From Thalassospira sp. (GTDB taxonomy: Bacteria; Pseudomonadota; Alphaproteobacteria; Rhodospirillales; Thalassospiraceae): 64,000 bases of DNA. Below, in pieces: positions 48,869-58,111 of this stretch. The position numbers and the translations under genes were made by a program. The notes under the pieces were generated by a model. The model made no database searches. It was not told the DNA's origin and was given only the letters and a program-made list of their open reading frames with translations. Numbering within the stretch: the first letter of the stretch is position 1; every line of letters starts with the position of its first letter. The stretch covers positions 44,170 through 108,169 of the forward strand of contig NZ_PAQR01000016.1 in the NCBI RefSeq assembly GCF_002709775.1, given 5' to 3'.

Positions 48869-50203
48869 GTGGGTAGCGAACAGAACGGACGGATCAAATC
48901 ACTGATGCCGACGGGGCTTTTGGGCCGGTCGCTTCTGATCCTGATGACGCCGATGCTGCTGTTGCAGATCGTCACCGTCCTGATCTTCTTTGAACGGCAC
49001 TGGGATACGGTGGCGCGCCAACTCAGCCGTGGTCTGGCTGGCGATGTGATCTTTGTGATCGATTATCTCGGCCAGTATCCGGATCCGGAACATTACGAGT
49101 GGATTCAGAACTCCGCCCGGGCGCGTATGGAGCTTGATCTGTTTTTCGAGCCCGATGCCATCCTTGAACGACAGATCACCGAGCCGCCTCTTGGCCTTGT
49201 ATCCGAAGAACTGTTTGTCGCGCTGTCGGAGCGTCTGCAGCGTCCGTTCTACTTCGATCTTGATCTTGATGATCGCAAGCTTGAAATCCGGGTGCAGCTA
49301 AAAGACGGCGTGATGTCGATCATCGCGCCGCGCAAGCGTCTGTATAACTCCACGACCTATATCTTCTTCCTGTGGATCGCCGGTTCCGCACTGATCCTGT
49401 ATGGGGTTGCGGTGATCTTCATGCGCAATCAGGTCCGTCCGATCCGGCGTCTGGCCAAGGCCGCCGACCAGTTCGGCCGCGGTGTGGATGTGGAGAACTT
49501 CAAACCCGAAGGGGCAGCTGAAGTTCGCATGGCAGCGACATCGTTCATGTCGATGCGTGATCGTATCGGGCGTCATTTGTCACAGCGCACAGCGCTGCTT
49601 GCCGGTGTGTCGCATGACTTGCGCACCCCCTTGACCCGCATGAAGCTTGAACTTGCCATGCAGCAAAGCTCGCCCGGTGTTGATGCCCTGAAACAGGATG
49701 TCATTGACATGGAGCGCATGGTTGATGCCTATCTGGCATTCGCGCGCGGTGAAGAGGGCGAGAAAGCTGTTCTGACCGATATTGGCAAGCTTCTGACCGA
49801 TCAGGTTGGCGAGGCCTTGCGTGACGGGCAGCAGATTGATCTTCATATCGAAGACAGCCTTGAGATGGAGCTGCGCCCGCAATCGCTGAAACGCTGTGTG
49901 GCAAACATCATGTCCAATGCCGGGCGTTATGCCAACAATCTGTCGGTGCGTGCCGGACGGCGTGGACAGGATTACGAGATTGTCTTTGATGATGATGGCC
50001 CGGGTATCCCGGCTGACAAACGCGAAGAAGTCTTCAAGCCGTTTTACCGTCTGGAAGAATCGCGCAATCAGGCGACTGGTGGTGTTGGGCTGGGCATGAC
50101 GATTGCGCGGGATTCAGCGCGTGGTCATGGCGGGGATGTCTATCTTGAAGATGCGCCGGGCGGTGGGCTTCGCGTGCGCCTGGTTCTGCCGATCGGGCAT
50201 TAG
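48869..50203 (+). CDS. EnvZ-like sensor histidine kinase
   Basis: HAMP, LLAGVSHDLRTPLTRMKLEL H-box, FDDDGPGIPADKREEVFKPF, GVGLGMTIARDSARGHGG. Confidence 0.95.
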   Translation: MGSEQNGRIKSLMPTGLLGRSLLILMTPMLLLQIVTVLIFFERHWDTVARQLSRGLAGDVIFVIDYLGQYPDPEHYEWIQNSARARMELDLFFEPDAILERQITEPPLGLVSEELFVALSERLQRPFYFDLDLDDRKLEIRVQLKDGVMSIIAPRKRLYNSTTYIFFLWIAGSALILYGVAVIFMRNQVRPIRRLAKAADQFGRGVDVENFKPEGAAEVRMAATSFMSMRDRIGRHLSQRTALLAGVSHDLRTPLTRMKLELAMQQSSPGVDALKQDVIDMERMVDAYLAFARGEEGEKAVLTDIGKLLTDQVGEALRDGQQIDLHIEDSLEMELRPQSLKRCVANIMSNAGRYANNLSVRAGRRGQDYEIVFDDDGPGIPADKREEVFKPFYRLEESRNQATGGVGLGMTIARDSARGHGGDVYLEDAPGGGLRVRLVLPIGH

Positions 50204-50336
50204 GGACATTTACTCCTCGCCTGTGGAAGGGGACGCGTGATTTAGCGCATAGAGCGAGATTAGAAAGCTGCGGAATTACTCTTGGTGAGCAAGTTGCATG
50301 AATTTAGAAATGATCTAACTATTCGGCAGCTGCGTG

Positions 50337-51242
50337 TTAGGGACGTGGTGGATATATACCATCGGTCATGATTAACCAGTTAACGCCAAGTTGAGGTGGT
50401 ATTGTTCCTATTTCGGCATCAGGTTGACCCGTCTGGTCTACAAAAATGGAACCTGAAGTTTCAGGAACCTTTGTCCAAAGGTCAAAAGCAGGGTCGGGAA
50501 CCATTACATCAAGCAGATTTGTTTCAGCATAACCGTTTACTGATACGGACAAGTTACTGGTGTCGATACTAAAGCCGCTGCCATCAACTGTTTTTCCAGT
50601 AGCAGGAACATCGCCGGAAACCTTGACGGCCGCCCCTTTCACGTCATCGGGCGTCGGACCCGTATCAAACATATTCACAGGGCTGCCCCCAGCTGTCGCT
50701 TTGGCAAGAGAGCCATTCATCTGGGGAGCAGATAAATTGCCATTTGTCGTATTGACCGCTACGTAACCATCCAAGGTAACAGGTGTTGTGCCGATAACGG
50801 GAACAGTGCCGTTCACCGATGCATTTCCAGCGAAAGTGGTGCTAGAAATGTTCAGATTTGCATTTCCGGAAATTTTGCCATCAAAATTCGTTATTGTTCC
50901 ATAGACTTGGCATATTTGTGAATCTGACGCGAATTTGCCTGTGTGTGTGTGTTGAGGTAATGGAACTGTCGAGCTTTCGGAGCCTCGAAGTTGGCCACGA
51001 TATACATTGCTCAGGGTTGGTCCTTGACCCGCTCCGACAGCTGTTCTGCCACGCATATCCGGTATTCCAAAAGTGGTGCGGCCGTCTCCACCAAATGTGT
51101 CGCCAATAAGAGAAAACAGAGACGTATAATTAGCAATGGGAAGGATTTGGCCTTGGCAAAGTGCAGTATTGACTGGCGCAAAATTTGCTGCGGTGCAGCT
51201 CATGATTGCAGTATAGCTTTCAGGTCCCATTTTTAAGTACAT
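50337..51242 (-). CDS. Phage-tail-collar domain protein (microcystin-dependent-protein-like)
   Basis: FAPVNTALCQGQILPIANYTSLFSLIGDTFGGDGRTTFGIPDMRGRTAVGAGQGP, PLPQHTHTG, C-terminal LGVNWLIMTDGIYPPRP. Confidence 0.88.
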   Translation of the reverse strand: MYLKMGPESYTAIMSCTAANFAPVNTALCQGQILPIANYTSLFSLIGDTFGGDGRTTFGIPDMRGRTAVGAGQGPTLSNVYRGQLRGSESSTVPLPQHTHTGKFASDSQICQVYGTITNFDGKISGNANLNISSTTFAGNASVNGTVPVIGTTPVTLDGYVAVNTTNGNLSAPQMNGSLAKATAGGSPVNMFDTGPTPDDVKGAAVKVSGDVPATGKTVDGSGFSIDTSNLSVSVNGYAETNLLDVMVPDPAFDLWTKVPETSGSIFVDQTGQPDAEIGTIPPQLGVNWLIMTDGIYPPRP

Positions 51243-51279
51243 CCAACCTATAGGTTAACCGGTCATTAGACGTAAGAAG

Positions 51280-52212
51280 TTACGATTTGTTCTTCATCCA
51301 GCGTAGTGACCAGTTCAGACTGTGCTGGCGACGCCCTGTATCAACAGAGACGACGAGGCTGTCTCCAGCCTGGACAGCAACGGGGGCTCCAACAGTGAAA
51401 ATTCCGCACGACCAAGAGGCTCTTGTCTGGCCAGGATAGTTGACAATTTTAAGCGCCGGATCCAAGGCAGGCATCATATCAGCTTCAAACCACATCACAA
51501 ACGATCTGATAATGCCGGGTCGATCAATAGTCAGATTGATCCTGAGTGGGTCAGCAGCCGGGACTTCTGTCAAGCCGACGGTGACGTCATCCAATATTGC
51601 TGGCGGCCCCAGCGGGATAAATTCAGTTTCCGGCATTCGGAAGGACATATTGTCATCACCGGGAAGGGCTTTCAGAACCGACCAGTCGAAATCGGCAATG
51701 GATAAACTGGAGTCTAGGGCGTGTGCCAAGTGGCTAAAGTCGGACGGGGCAATCATTGAGCGCACGGAGTGAGGAACTGCAATGCCATCAAGCTTAAGGT
51801 TGTTGCGGGCGAAAGCGCCGGCCAAATTCTGAATTTGTTCGTCTACACCCGTCGTTCCCATCGTCTCGGTAACCAGAATGTCGACTTTCTCGGGTAGACG
51901 AATTGTCTCGGCGTCGTCGACTAAAACATCGATCTTGTCGCTATATCCGTTGGCTGCGATGTTCTTGCGTGCGAGCTCCGCTGCTTCAGGAACGCGCTCA
52001 ATGGCATAGACTTTCCTTGCTCCGGCACGGGCCGCGAATAGCGCCAAAACCCCCATGCCCGTTCCCACGTCGGCCACAACGCTTTCTGGCGTGACGAGTT
52101 TTTCGATCGCTGTTCGATAGGCCTGCATACGCTGGTTATCTTGAAACATATTGCTGAATGCGTTTGCATGGCCGTGCAATGACATAGCACTTCTCTGTGC
52201 CGAGAAATTCAT
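51280..52212 (-). CDS. PRMT-like SAM-dependent methyltransferase
   Basis: VADVGTGMGVLALFAARAGARKVYAIE motif I; double-E-like loop ILVTETMGTTGVDEQI with E-to-E spacing as in PRMTs; C-terminal beta-rich region with SWSCGIF. Confidence 0.8.
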   Translation of the reverse strand: MNFSAQRSAMSLHGHANAFSNMFQDNQRMQAYRTAIEKLVTPESVVADVGTGMGVLALFAARAGARKVYAIERVPEAAELARKNIAANGYSDKIDVLVDDAETIRLPEKVDILVTETMGTTGVDEQIQNLAGAFARNNLKLDGIAVPHSVRSMIAPSDFSHLAHALDSSLSIADFDWSVLKALPGDDNMSFRMPETEFIPLGPPAILDDVTVGLTEVPAADPLRINLTIDRPGIIRSFVMWFEADMMPALDPALKIVNYPGQTRASWSCGIFTVGAPVAVQAGDSLVVSVDTGRRQHSLNWSLRWMKNKS

Positions 52213-52313
52213 TGTTACCTCTCGCGGATCATCTGCTGTCCTATTTGTACAATCGTATTTTATATCATGTATCAAATAAATAAATTTCAACGATTTACGC
52301 TGAAGAGGGTATG

Positions 52314-53009
52314 TTAGAAGAAGGTCGCGATTTCCGAGAGGTCCTTTTTCTCGGTCGCGTGGGCAGGGATGGTGGCATCTGACGCCGGGTAGCCTGTGAC
52401 CAAAAGGATGTAGGGCTTGTTGTGGTCCGGGCGGCCGCAAATGTCGGTCAGGAAGCTCATCGGATTTGGCGTATGCGTAAGTGTGGCGAGCCCCGCACGG
52501 TGGAGGGCAGCGATCAGGAAGCCTGTCGCGATCGAAACCGATTCCGGCACATAGTAGTTCTTGCGCAGCTTGCCGTCGGCGGACGTGCTTTTGCGTTCAC
52601 CAAAAATGCAAATGAGCCACGGGGCGGTTTCCAGAAACGGCTTGCTGTCATCTGTGCCAAGCGGTTTAAGCGCATCCAGCCACTCCTCGCCCGCGCGGCC
52701 TTCGTAAAAGGCGCGTTCTTCTTCCTCTGCCGCTACGCGGATCTTGCGCTTCATCGCTGGATCGCCAATCACCGAGAAATGCCAGGGTTGATGGTTGGCA
52801 CCGTTGGGTGCCGTCCCCGCCGCACGAATGCAGGTTTCGATGATGTCGCGCGGGACCGGGCGATCCGAGAAATCACGGACGGTATGGCGGGTTTTGATGT
52901 CGTCATAGAAGCCTTGCGCCCGCGCACGCATCTGGGCGACGTCATATTCCTGATAATCGGGCAGGGGGATGGGAACGAAATCGGTGGTCAGGGATTTGGT
53001 GGACGACAT
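52314..53009 (-). CDS. Nitroreductase family protein
   Basis: [44 protein letters not shown]-binding nitroreductase fold. Confidence 0.92.
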   Translation of the reverse strand: MSSTKSLTTDFVPIPLPDYQEYDVAQMRARAQGFYDDIKTRHTVRDFSDRPVPRDIIETCIRAAGTAPNGANHQPWHFSVIGDPAMKRKIRVAAEEEERAFYEGRAGEEWLDALKPLGTDDSKPFLETAPWLICIFGERKSTSADGKLRKNYYVPESVSIATGFLIAALHRAGLATLTHTPNPMSFLTDICGRPDHNKPYILLVTGYPASDATIPAHATEKKDLSEIATFF

Positions 53010-53444
53010 GGCGCTTCCTGAATTTTCTTGGTGTTTGTGATGGCCCGATCTTATGGAGCATCAAAGGGCCCAGCAAGGGCAAAGGCCCAGTGACACAGAG
53101 TTGTGAAAGGCGGTTGGCCGTGATTGATTCGGACAGACATTCATTGCGATGTGTCATTGCACAAAGTCGCACACAAGCCTATCAAACCGGCAGTGAGGCG
53201 GAGCTTCCGCGGTGCCACTGTCTTGCGACACAGGCTTTGGGTAGAGGTTCTATTTCACACTAAATACACAGACAATTATGTAATTTACACAAAATGACAA
53301 TAAATTTGGATTGTTTTCTTGCGATATACGTTTGATTGATGTTAAATCGCGGCAACTTGGCATGGAATGCGTGCCGGGATATATACTCCGTGTTTCCCGC
53401 CACGGTTCCACACACAGACAGACGAAACGGATTGATGTAGCGTT

Positions 53445-54221
53445 ATGGCCAGCAACTTAAACGAAGAAACCGTCACTTATGTCCATCATTGGACTGACAC
53501 CCTCTTCACGTTCAAAACCACCCGTGATCCGGGCTTCCGATTCATCAATGGTCAGTTTGCAATGATCGGCCTCGAAGTTGAAGGCAAGCCGCTTCTGCGC
53601 GCCTACTCGATGGTCAGTGCAAACTATGACGAAGAACTTGAATTCTTCTCGATCAAGGTTCCGAACGGACCGCTTACGTCGCGTTTGCAGCATATCAAGG
53701 TTGGCGACAAGATCCTGGTCGGGCGCAAGCCGACCGGTACCCTGATCCATGACAACCTTCTGCCGGGCAAGAACCTTTGGCTGCTGTCGACCGGTACGGG
53801 CCTTGCGCCGTTCATGAGCGTGATCCGCGATTACGAAACCTATGAGCGCTATGAGAAGGTGATCCTTGTTCATGGCTGCCGCGAAGTGCGTGAGCTGGCC
53901 TATCAGGAATTCATCCATAGCGAACTGCCCCATAACGAGTTCTTTGGCGAGGAAGTGCAGAACAAGCTTCTGTATTACCCGACCGTAACCCGTGAAGAGT
54001 TCAAGCATCAGGGCCGTATCACCGAACTGATGGAATCGGGCAAGCTTTACGAAGACCTTGGTCTGGAAAAGCCGACGCTGGAAAATGATCGCTTCATGCT
54101 GTGTGGCAATCCGCAGATGATCGCCGATACCCGTCAGATGCTTCTTGATTGGGGTGGAAAGGAAGGCAACATGAACGAGCCGGGCCACTTCGTAATTGAA
54201 AAGGCTTTTGTCGAAAAATAA
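53445..54221 (+). CDS. fpr: Ferredoxin--NADP+ reductase
   Basis: LLRAYSMVSANYDEELEFFSIKVPNGPLTSRLQHI, LLSTGTGLAPFMSVIRDYETYERYEKVILVHGCR, MLCGNPQMI. Confidence 0.95.
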   Translation: MASNLNEETVTYVHHWTDTLFTFKTTRDPGFRFINGQFAMIGLEVEGKPLLRAYSMVSANYDEELEFFSIKVPNGPLTSRLQHIKVGDKILVGRKPTGTLIHDNLLPGKNLWLLSTGTGLAPFMSVIRDYETYERYEKVILVHGCREVRELAYQEFIHSELPHNEFFGEEVQNKLLYYPTVTREEFKHQGRITELMESGKLYEDLGLEKPTLENDRFMLCGNPQMIADTRQMLLDWGGKEGNMNEPGHFVIEKAFVEK

Positions 54222-54250
54222 GGCTTTGGCGATTATTTGACAGGAATTTC

Positions 54251-54282
54251 AAGGCAGTACCCGCTGGGTGCTGCCTTTTCTT
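54251..54282 (+). terminator. Terminator downstream of fpr
   Basis: AAGGCAGTACCC-gct-GGGTGCTGCCTTTTC. Confidence 0.75.
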
Positions 54283-54320
54283 ATGCCTGCTTTTCGGGGA
54301 ATTGGAATGATTATAAGGCT

Positions 54321-54332
54321 CCCCATTTGGGG
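54321..54332. promoter_or_regulatory. Palindrome upstream of first PAS-MCP gene
   Basis: (T)CCCCA-TT-TGGGG(A); recurs at 56038-56049. Confidence 0.5.
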
Positions 54333-54425
54333 ATATTTATAGTTGAAATCCTGAAGTAGTTTGCGCCCCATCGCGTCAGGTTTCGAAGTTGTGAAAGTCC
54401 TGATGCACTGTGAAGGGAAATCACA

Positions 54426-55916
54426 ATGGGCTTTTGCAACTTCTTCAAACGTTCCGATGCGCCGGCTGCTGCAATGACCCTTAACGCGCTTGAGCAGTCG
54501 CTCGCGGTTATTGAATTCGATCTGCAGGGAAAAGTCCTGCGCGCAAACAAGAATTTCCTGAGTGTCATGGGCTATGAGCTTTCCGAAATCGTCGGCAAGC
54601 ATCACAGTCTTTTCGTGCCCGAAGAAATTCGTAAAAGTCCTGACTACGATGCCTTCTGGGCTGACTTGCGCCAGGGATTTTTCAAAAGTGCTGCTTTCCC
54701 GCGCATCACCAAAACCGGTAAGCGCGTTTGGATTGAAGCGACCTATAACCCGGTGCGCGATAGCAAGGGCAAGGTTTCAAAGATCGTCAAATTTGCATCC
54801 GACATTACCAAGCGTCAGGAAACGCTTGCCGATTTCGAAGGCAAGATCAATGCGATCAACCGCAGTCAGGCCGTGATCGAATTTGATCTCAATGGCAATA
54901 TCCTTGATGCAAACGACAACTTCCTGTCGGTGATGGGCTATCACTTGTCGGAAATCGTTGGCAAACATCACCGCATGTTCGTTGAGCCGAGCTATGCCGC
55001 AAGTCGGGACTATGCCGATTTCTGGCGGGAGCTCGGCAAGGGGAACTTTGTATCTCAGCAGTTCAAGCGCTTTGCCAAGGGCGGCAAGGAAATCTGGATC
55101 GAGGCATCCTATAACCCGATCTTTGATGCCAATGGCGTACCCTACAAGGTTGTCAAATATGCGATCGATATCACGGATCAGATCAATCTTCTGACGGATC
55201 TGAAGAAGATGATCGATACGAACTTTAGCGAAATCGATCAAAGCCTGAGCGAACTTGATCAGCGTTCTTCCCTTGCTTATTCGAGTTCCGAGGAAACGTC
55301 TTCGAACGTGCAAACTGTTGCATCGGCTGCAGAAGAGCTTGCTGCGTCTATTGCTGAAATCTCACGCAGCATGTCGGAAGCGCGTTCATCGACCGATCAG
55401 GTGTTTGAGAAATCCATCGCCGCCGGTGCGTCGACCGAGAAAATGAGCGAAGTGGTTACGGCCATGAGCAGCATCATCGATGTCATTCAGGGCATTGCCG
55501 GACAGATTAACTTGCTGGCACTGAATGCGACGATTGAATCGGCCCGCGCAGGTGAGGCAGGCAAAGGGTTTGCTGTTGTTGCCAATGAAGTCAAAAACCT
55601 TGCCAATCAGGTTGCCAAGGCAACCGAACAGATTACCAGCGAGATCGAAGGCGTGCAGGGCATTGCAGGTGAAGTCGCAGGCGTGCTGGGTTCGATCCGA
55701 ATTGAAGTTGAAGACGTTTTGAATAACGTTACGACGATTTCCTCAGCTGTTGAGGAACAAAGTGCGGTGACCCAGCAGGTTTCCAGCAACATGCAGAGCA
55801 TGGCGAATTCGGTCGAACAGTTTGCCAGCAGCGTGCAGTTTATTCGTGAAGCATCGTCTGTCGTGCTGGGCAGTGTCGGGCGCACCCGTGAAGCCGCATT
55901 GGTTCTTGCGCGCTAG
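54426..55916 (+). CDS. Cytoplasmic methyl-accepting chemotaxis protein with two PAS domains
   Basis: Two PAS repeats ([76 protein letters not shown]) plus MCP hairpin [43 protein letters not shown]. Confidence 0.95.
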   Translation: MGFCNFFKRSDAPAAAMTLNALEQSLAVIEFDLQGKVLRANKNFLSVMGYELSEIVGKHHSLFVPEEIRKSPDYDAFWADLRQGFFKSAAFPRITKTGKRVWIEATYNPVRDSKGKVSKIVKFASDITKRQETLADFEGKINAINRSQAVIEFDLNGNILDANDNFLSVMGYHLSEIVGKHHRMFVEPSYAASRDYADFWRELGKGNFVSQQFKRFAKGGKEIWIEASYNPIFDANGVPYKVVKYAIDITDQINLLTDLKKMIDTNFSEIDQSLSELDQRSSLAYSSSEETSSNVQTVASAAEELAASIAEISRSMSEARSSTDQVFEKSIAAGASTEKMSEVVTAMSSIIDVIQGIAGQINLLALNATIESARAGEAGKGFAVVANEVKNLANQVAKATEQITSEIEGVQGIAGEVAGVLGSIRIEVEDVLNNVTTISSAVEEQSAVTQQVSSNMQSMANSVEQFASSVQFIREASSVVLGSVGRTREAALVLAR

Positions 55917-55955
55917 GAATTTCGGCCCCCCTCGGTAATGCGGGTTGTTGAGTAA

Positions 55956-55992
55956 AGGAGGCAAGGTCGTTGAGCGACCTTGCCTCTTTTTA
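55956..55992 (+). terminator. Terminator downstream of first MCP
   Basis: GAGGCAAGGTCG-ttgag-CGACCTTGCCTCTTTTTAT, perfect 12-bp stem. Confidence 0.9.
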
Positions 55993-56037
55993 TTTTCCGA
56001 TATCTATACCAAAAAATATACATTGGTATATTATCCT

Positions 56038-56049
56038 CCCCAAATGGGG
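56038..56049. promoter_or_regulatory. Palindrome upstream of second PAS-MCP-like gene
   Basis: (T)CCCCA-AA-TGGGG(A), reverse complement of the 54321 copy. Confidence 0.5.
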
Positions 56050-56137
56050 ATGTCCGGTTGGCGGCGGAGTGAAGATACTCGGCGACACAAACAAGCCCTG
56101 TCTTCTTTCGTCTGATCCCGAATATCCGGAGCTACCC

Positions 56138-57490
56138 ATGAACCTGATGACCTCCATGAGCGTTGAAACCAATAACGTGTTTGAGGACATGTCTGGTGTT
56201 GTCGATGCATCCTTTGCGGTGGCTGAGTTCGACCTTGATGGGAAGGTCATGCGGGTCAATGACAATTTCCTGGCGCTGACCGGCTATGACGAAGACGAAG
56301 TTCTTGGGCAGTATCACGCGAAGTTCATCTCAAACGATGTGGCCGAGGCACCGGAATATGGTCTGTGCTGGGCGGATCTGCGCGCAGGGAAAAACAAACG
56401 GGTTGTGTTGCCTTGGATCACCAAATCCGGCGAACGCAAATGGGTCGAAGAAACCGTTGGCCCGATACGCGACGCCAAGGGAACGGTCGTCCGGATTGTC
56501 CGGCTTGGCGTTGATGTTACCGCACGTCATGACAGTTTTGCCGATCTTCAGGGCAAGGTTGATGCGATTGAGCACAGCCAGGCCGTGATCGAGTTCGATC
56601 TTGCGGGCAACGTCCTGACCGCCAATTACAACTTTCTTGTCGCCATGGGCTACAGCCAGTCTGAAGTCGTCGGAAAGCATCACAGCATGTTTGTCGACCC
56701 GGAATATGCGGCAAGTAGCGAGTACCGCGCGTTCTGGCGGTCGCTTGCCAAGGGTAAAACCGCTGCGCGCCAGTTCAAACGCTTTGGCAAGGATGGCCGT
56801 GAGGTCTGGTTCGAAGCCAACTATAGCCCGGTTTTCGGTGCAGATGGCAATGTCTGCAAGATCGTCAAGTTTGCCACCGACATTACCGAGCAAATCCATT
56901 CGCTGGATGATCTGAAATCAACGCTTGAGAGCGGCTTTGAGGACGTGGATCAGAGCCTTTGCAAGTTTGATCAGAGCTATGGCGATGTATCCCAGTCATG
57001 CCGGCAGGCACAGGCGCATCTTGAAGTCAGCACGATGGTTGCCGGTCGACTTGTCAGCAGTGTTGATGAAACCGCCCAGCGCCTGAGTGAGCTTCGCACG
57101 GTTGCCGACCGTGCCTATGAACACGCAATTGAAGGGGATGGCGCGATTGTATCGCTGGAGCATGCCATTGATGTGCTGCGCGATTGTGCGCGCGATGACG
57201 CCGCCATCATCGAGCAGATCAATGTTCTGGAGAAATGTATTGGCGAAAGTGCACGCATTTCAACCGAGCTTCGTTCCGATCTTAAGGCGATGCTAAGCCG
57301 GGTTGCTGTGGTGTCGCTGGCGATTGACGAGCAAGGCCAGATTACCAATCAGGTCAGAAGCGAGATGCATGGAATCCAGACCGCGATCGAGACATCGCAT
57401 GGGTCCTTTGACACCATGATCAAGGCATCCGAAGAGGTGGCTATGGCCGTTGGTCAGACGCGCGAAGCGTCGGTGGTTTTGGCGCGCTAA
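56138..57490 (+). CDS. PAS-PAS protein with degenerate MCP-like C-terminal region
   Basis: Two PAS repeats paralogous to the upstream gene; C-terminus ends VGQTREASVVLAR (cf. [13 protein letters not shown]) but lacks the canonical MCP hairpin; start MNLMTSMSVE chosen because the longer ORF begins inside a terminator. Confidence 0.85.
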   Translation: MNLMTSMSVETNNVFEDMSGVVDASFAVAEFDLDGKVMRVNDNFLALTGYDEDEVLGQYHAKFISNDVAEAPEYGLCWADLRAGKNKRVVLPWITKSGERKWVEETVGPIRDAKGTVVRIVRLGVDVTARHDSFADLQGKVDAIEHSQAVIEFDLAGNVLTANYNFLVAMGYSQSEVVGKHHSMFVDPEYAASSEYRAFWRSLAKGKTAARQFKRFGKDGREVWFEANYSPVFGADGNVCKIVKFATDITEQIHSLDDLKSTLESGFEDVDQSLCKFDQSYGDVSQSCRQAQAHLEVSTMVAGRLVSSVDETAQRLSELRTVADRAYEHAIEGDGAIVSLEHAIDVLRDCARDDAAIIEQINVLEKCIGESARISTELRSDLKAMLSRVAVVSLAIDEQGQITNQVRSEMHGIQTAIETSHGSFDTMIKASEEVAMAVGQTREASVVLAR

Positions 57491-57521
57491 CCCTGCCGGG
57501 AGCGTGACACGAGCGGGATTG

Positions 57522-57557
57522 GGGCGGGTATCGCAACGACGATATCCGCCCTTTTCC
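57522..57557 (+). terminator. Terminator downstream of second PAS protein
   Basis: GGGCGGGTATCG-caacga-CGATATCCGCCCTTTTCC. Confidence 0.6.
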
Positions 57558-57575
57558 TTTTTGGGAAACCCCGGA

Positions 57576-57923
57576 TCAGAACAGGCGCGAGCCGTTCGGG
57601 ACATCCTGATCCGGGCGGATCAGAACAATGCCCTTGTCGTCATCAGCATCGGGGAAGCCGAGGCAGAGGAATTCCGACATGAAGGGGCCGACCTGCTTTT
57701 TAGGGAAATTGACCACACCCGCAACCTGACGGCCGATCAGCTTTTCGGGCGTGTAATGCTTGGTGATCTGGGCGGATGTTTTCTTGGTGCCGATCTCTGG
57801 CCCGAAATCGACCCAGAGTTTGAGGGCGGGGCGGCGGGCCTCTGGGAATTCCTGGGCGTCAATGACGGTCCCGACGCGGATATCGACTTTCAGAAAATCA
57901 TCAAAACTGATTTCGTCACTCAT
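57576..57923 (-). CDS. csaA: tRNA-binding protein CsaA-like
   Basis: FDDFLKVDIRVGTVIDAQEFPEARRPALKLWVDFG OB-fold, start MSDEIS. Confidence 0.9.
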   Translation of the reverse strand: MSDEISFDDFLKVDIRVGTVIDAQEFPEARRPALKLWVDFGPEIGTKKTSAQITKHYTPEKLIGRQVAGVVNFPKKQVGPFMSEFLCLGFPDADDDKGIVLIRPDQDVPNGSRLF

Positions 57924-58049
57924 GACTGTCTCCTTGTGATGGGAGCAGCTTAGTAACTTCGTTTGGTTGTGATAAGCCCAAACCATCTGAGGAACATGAA
58001 TTCCGGAGTTTGAGCAAAAAGAGCAGCCAGAAGGCCGACCGACAAAGAA

Positions 58050-58079
58050 AAATGGCAGGACCCAAAGGCCCTGCCATCA
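58050..58079 (-). terminator. Terminator downstream of phasin gene
   Basis: AAAATGGCAGGaCC-caaa-GGcCCTGCCAT; U-run on minus strand. Confidence 0.7.
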
Positions 58080-58111
58080 AGTAGATTACGGGAATTTAAC
58101 AGCCAAAGCTG

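Noticed and set aside
50337-52212. Prophage or contractile-tail island
   Set aside because: Only one tail-collar gene; no capsid, tail tube, terminase, lysis or integrase genes on either side.
55970-56137. N-terminal extension of the second PAS protein
   Set aside because: ORF start lies within the preceding terminator and spans the shared palindromes, so the internal Met at 56138 is preferred.
54426-57490. Very recent tandem duplication of the PAS-MCP gene
   Set aside because: PAS regions are clearly related but differ at many residues, and the C-terminal halves barely align, so the duplication is old or the signalling domain was replaced.
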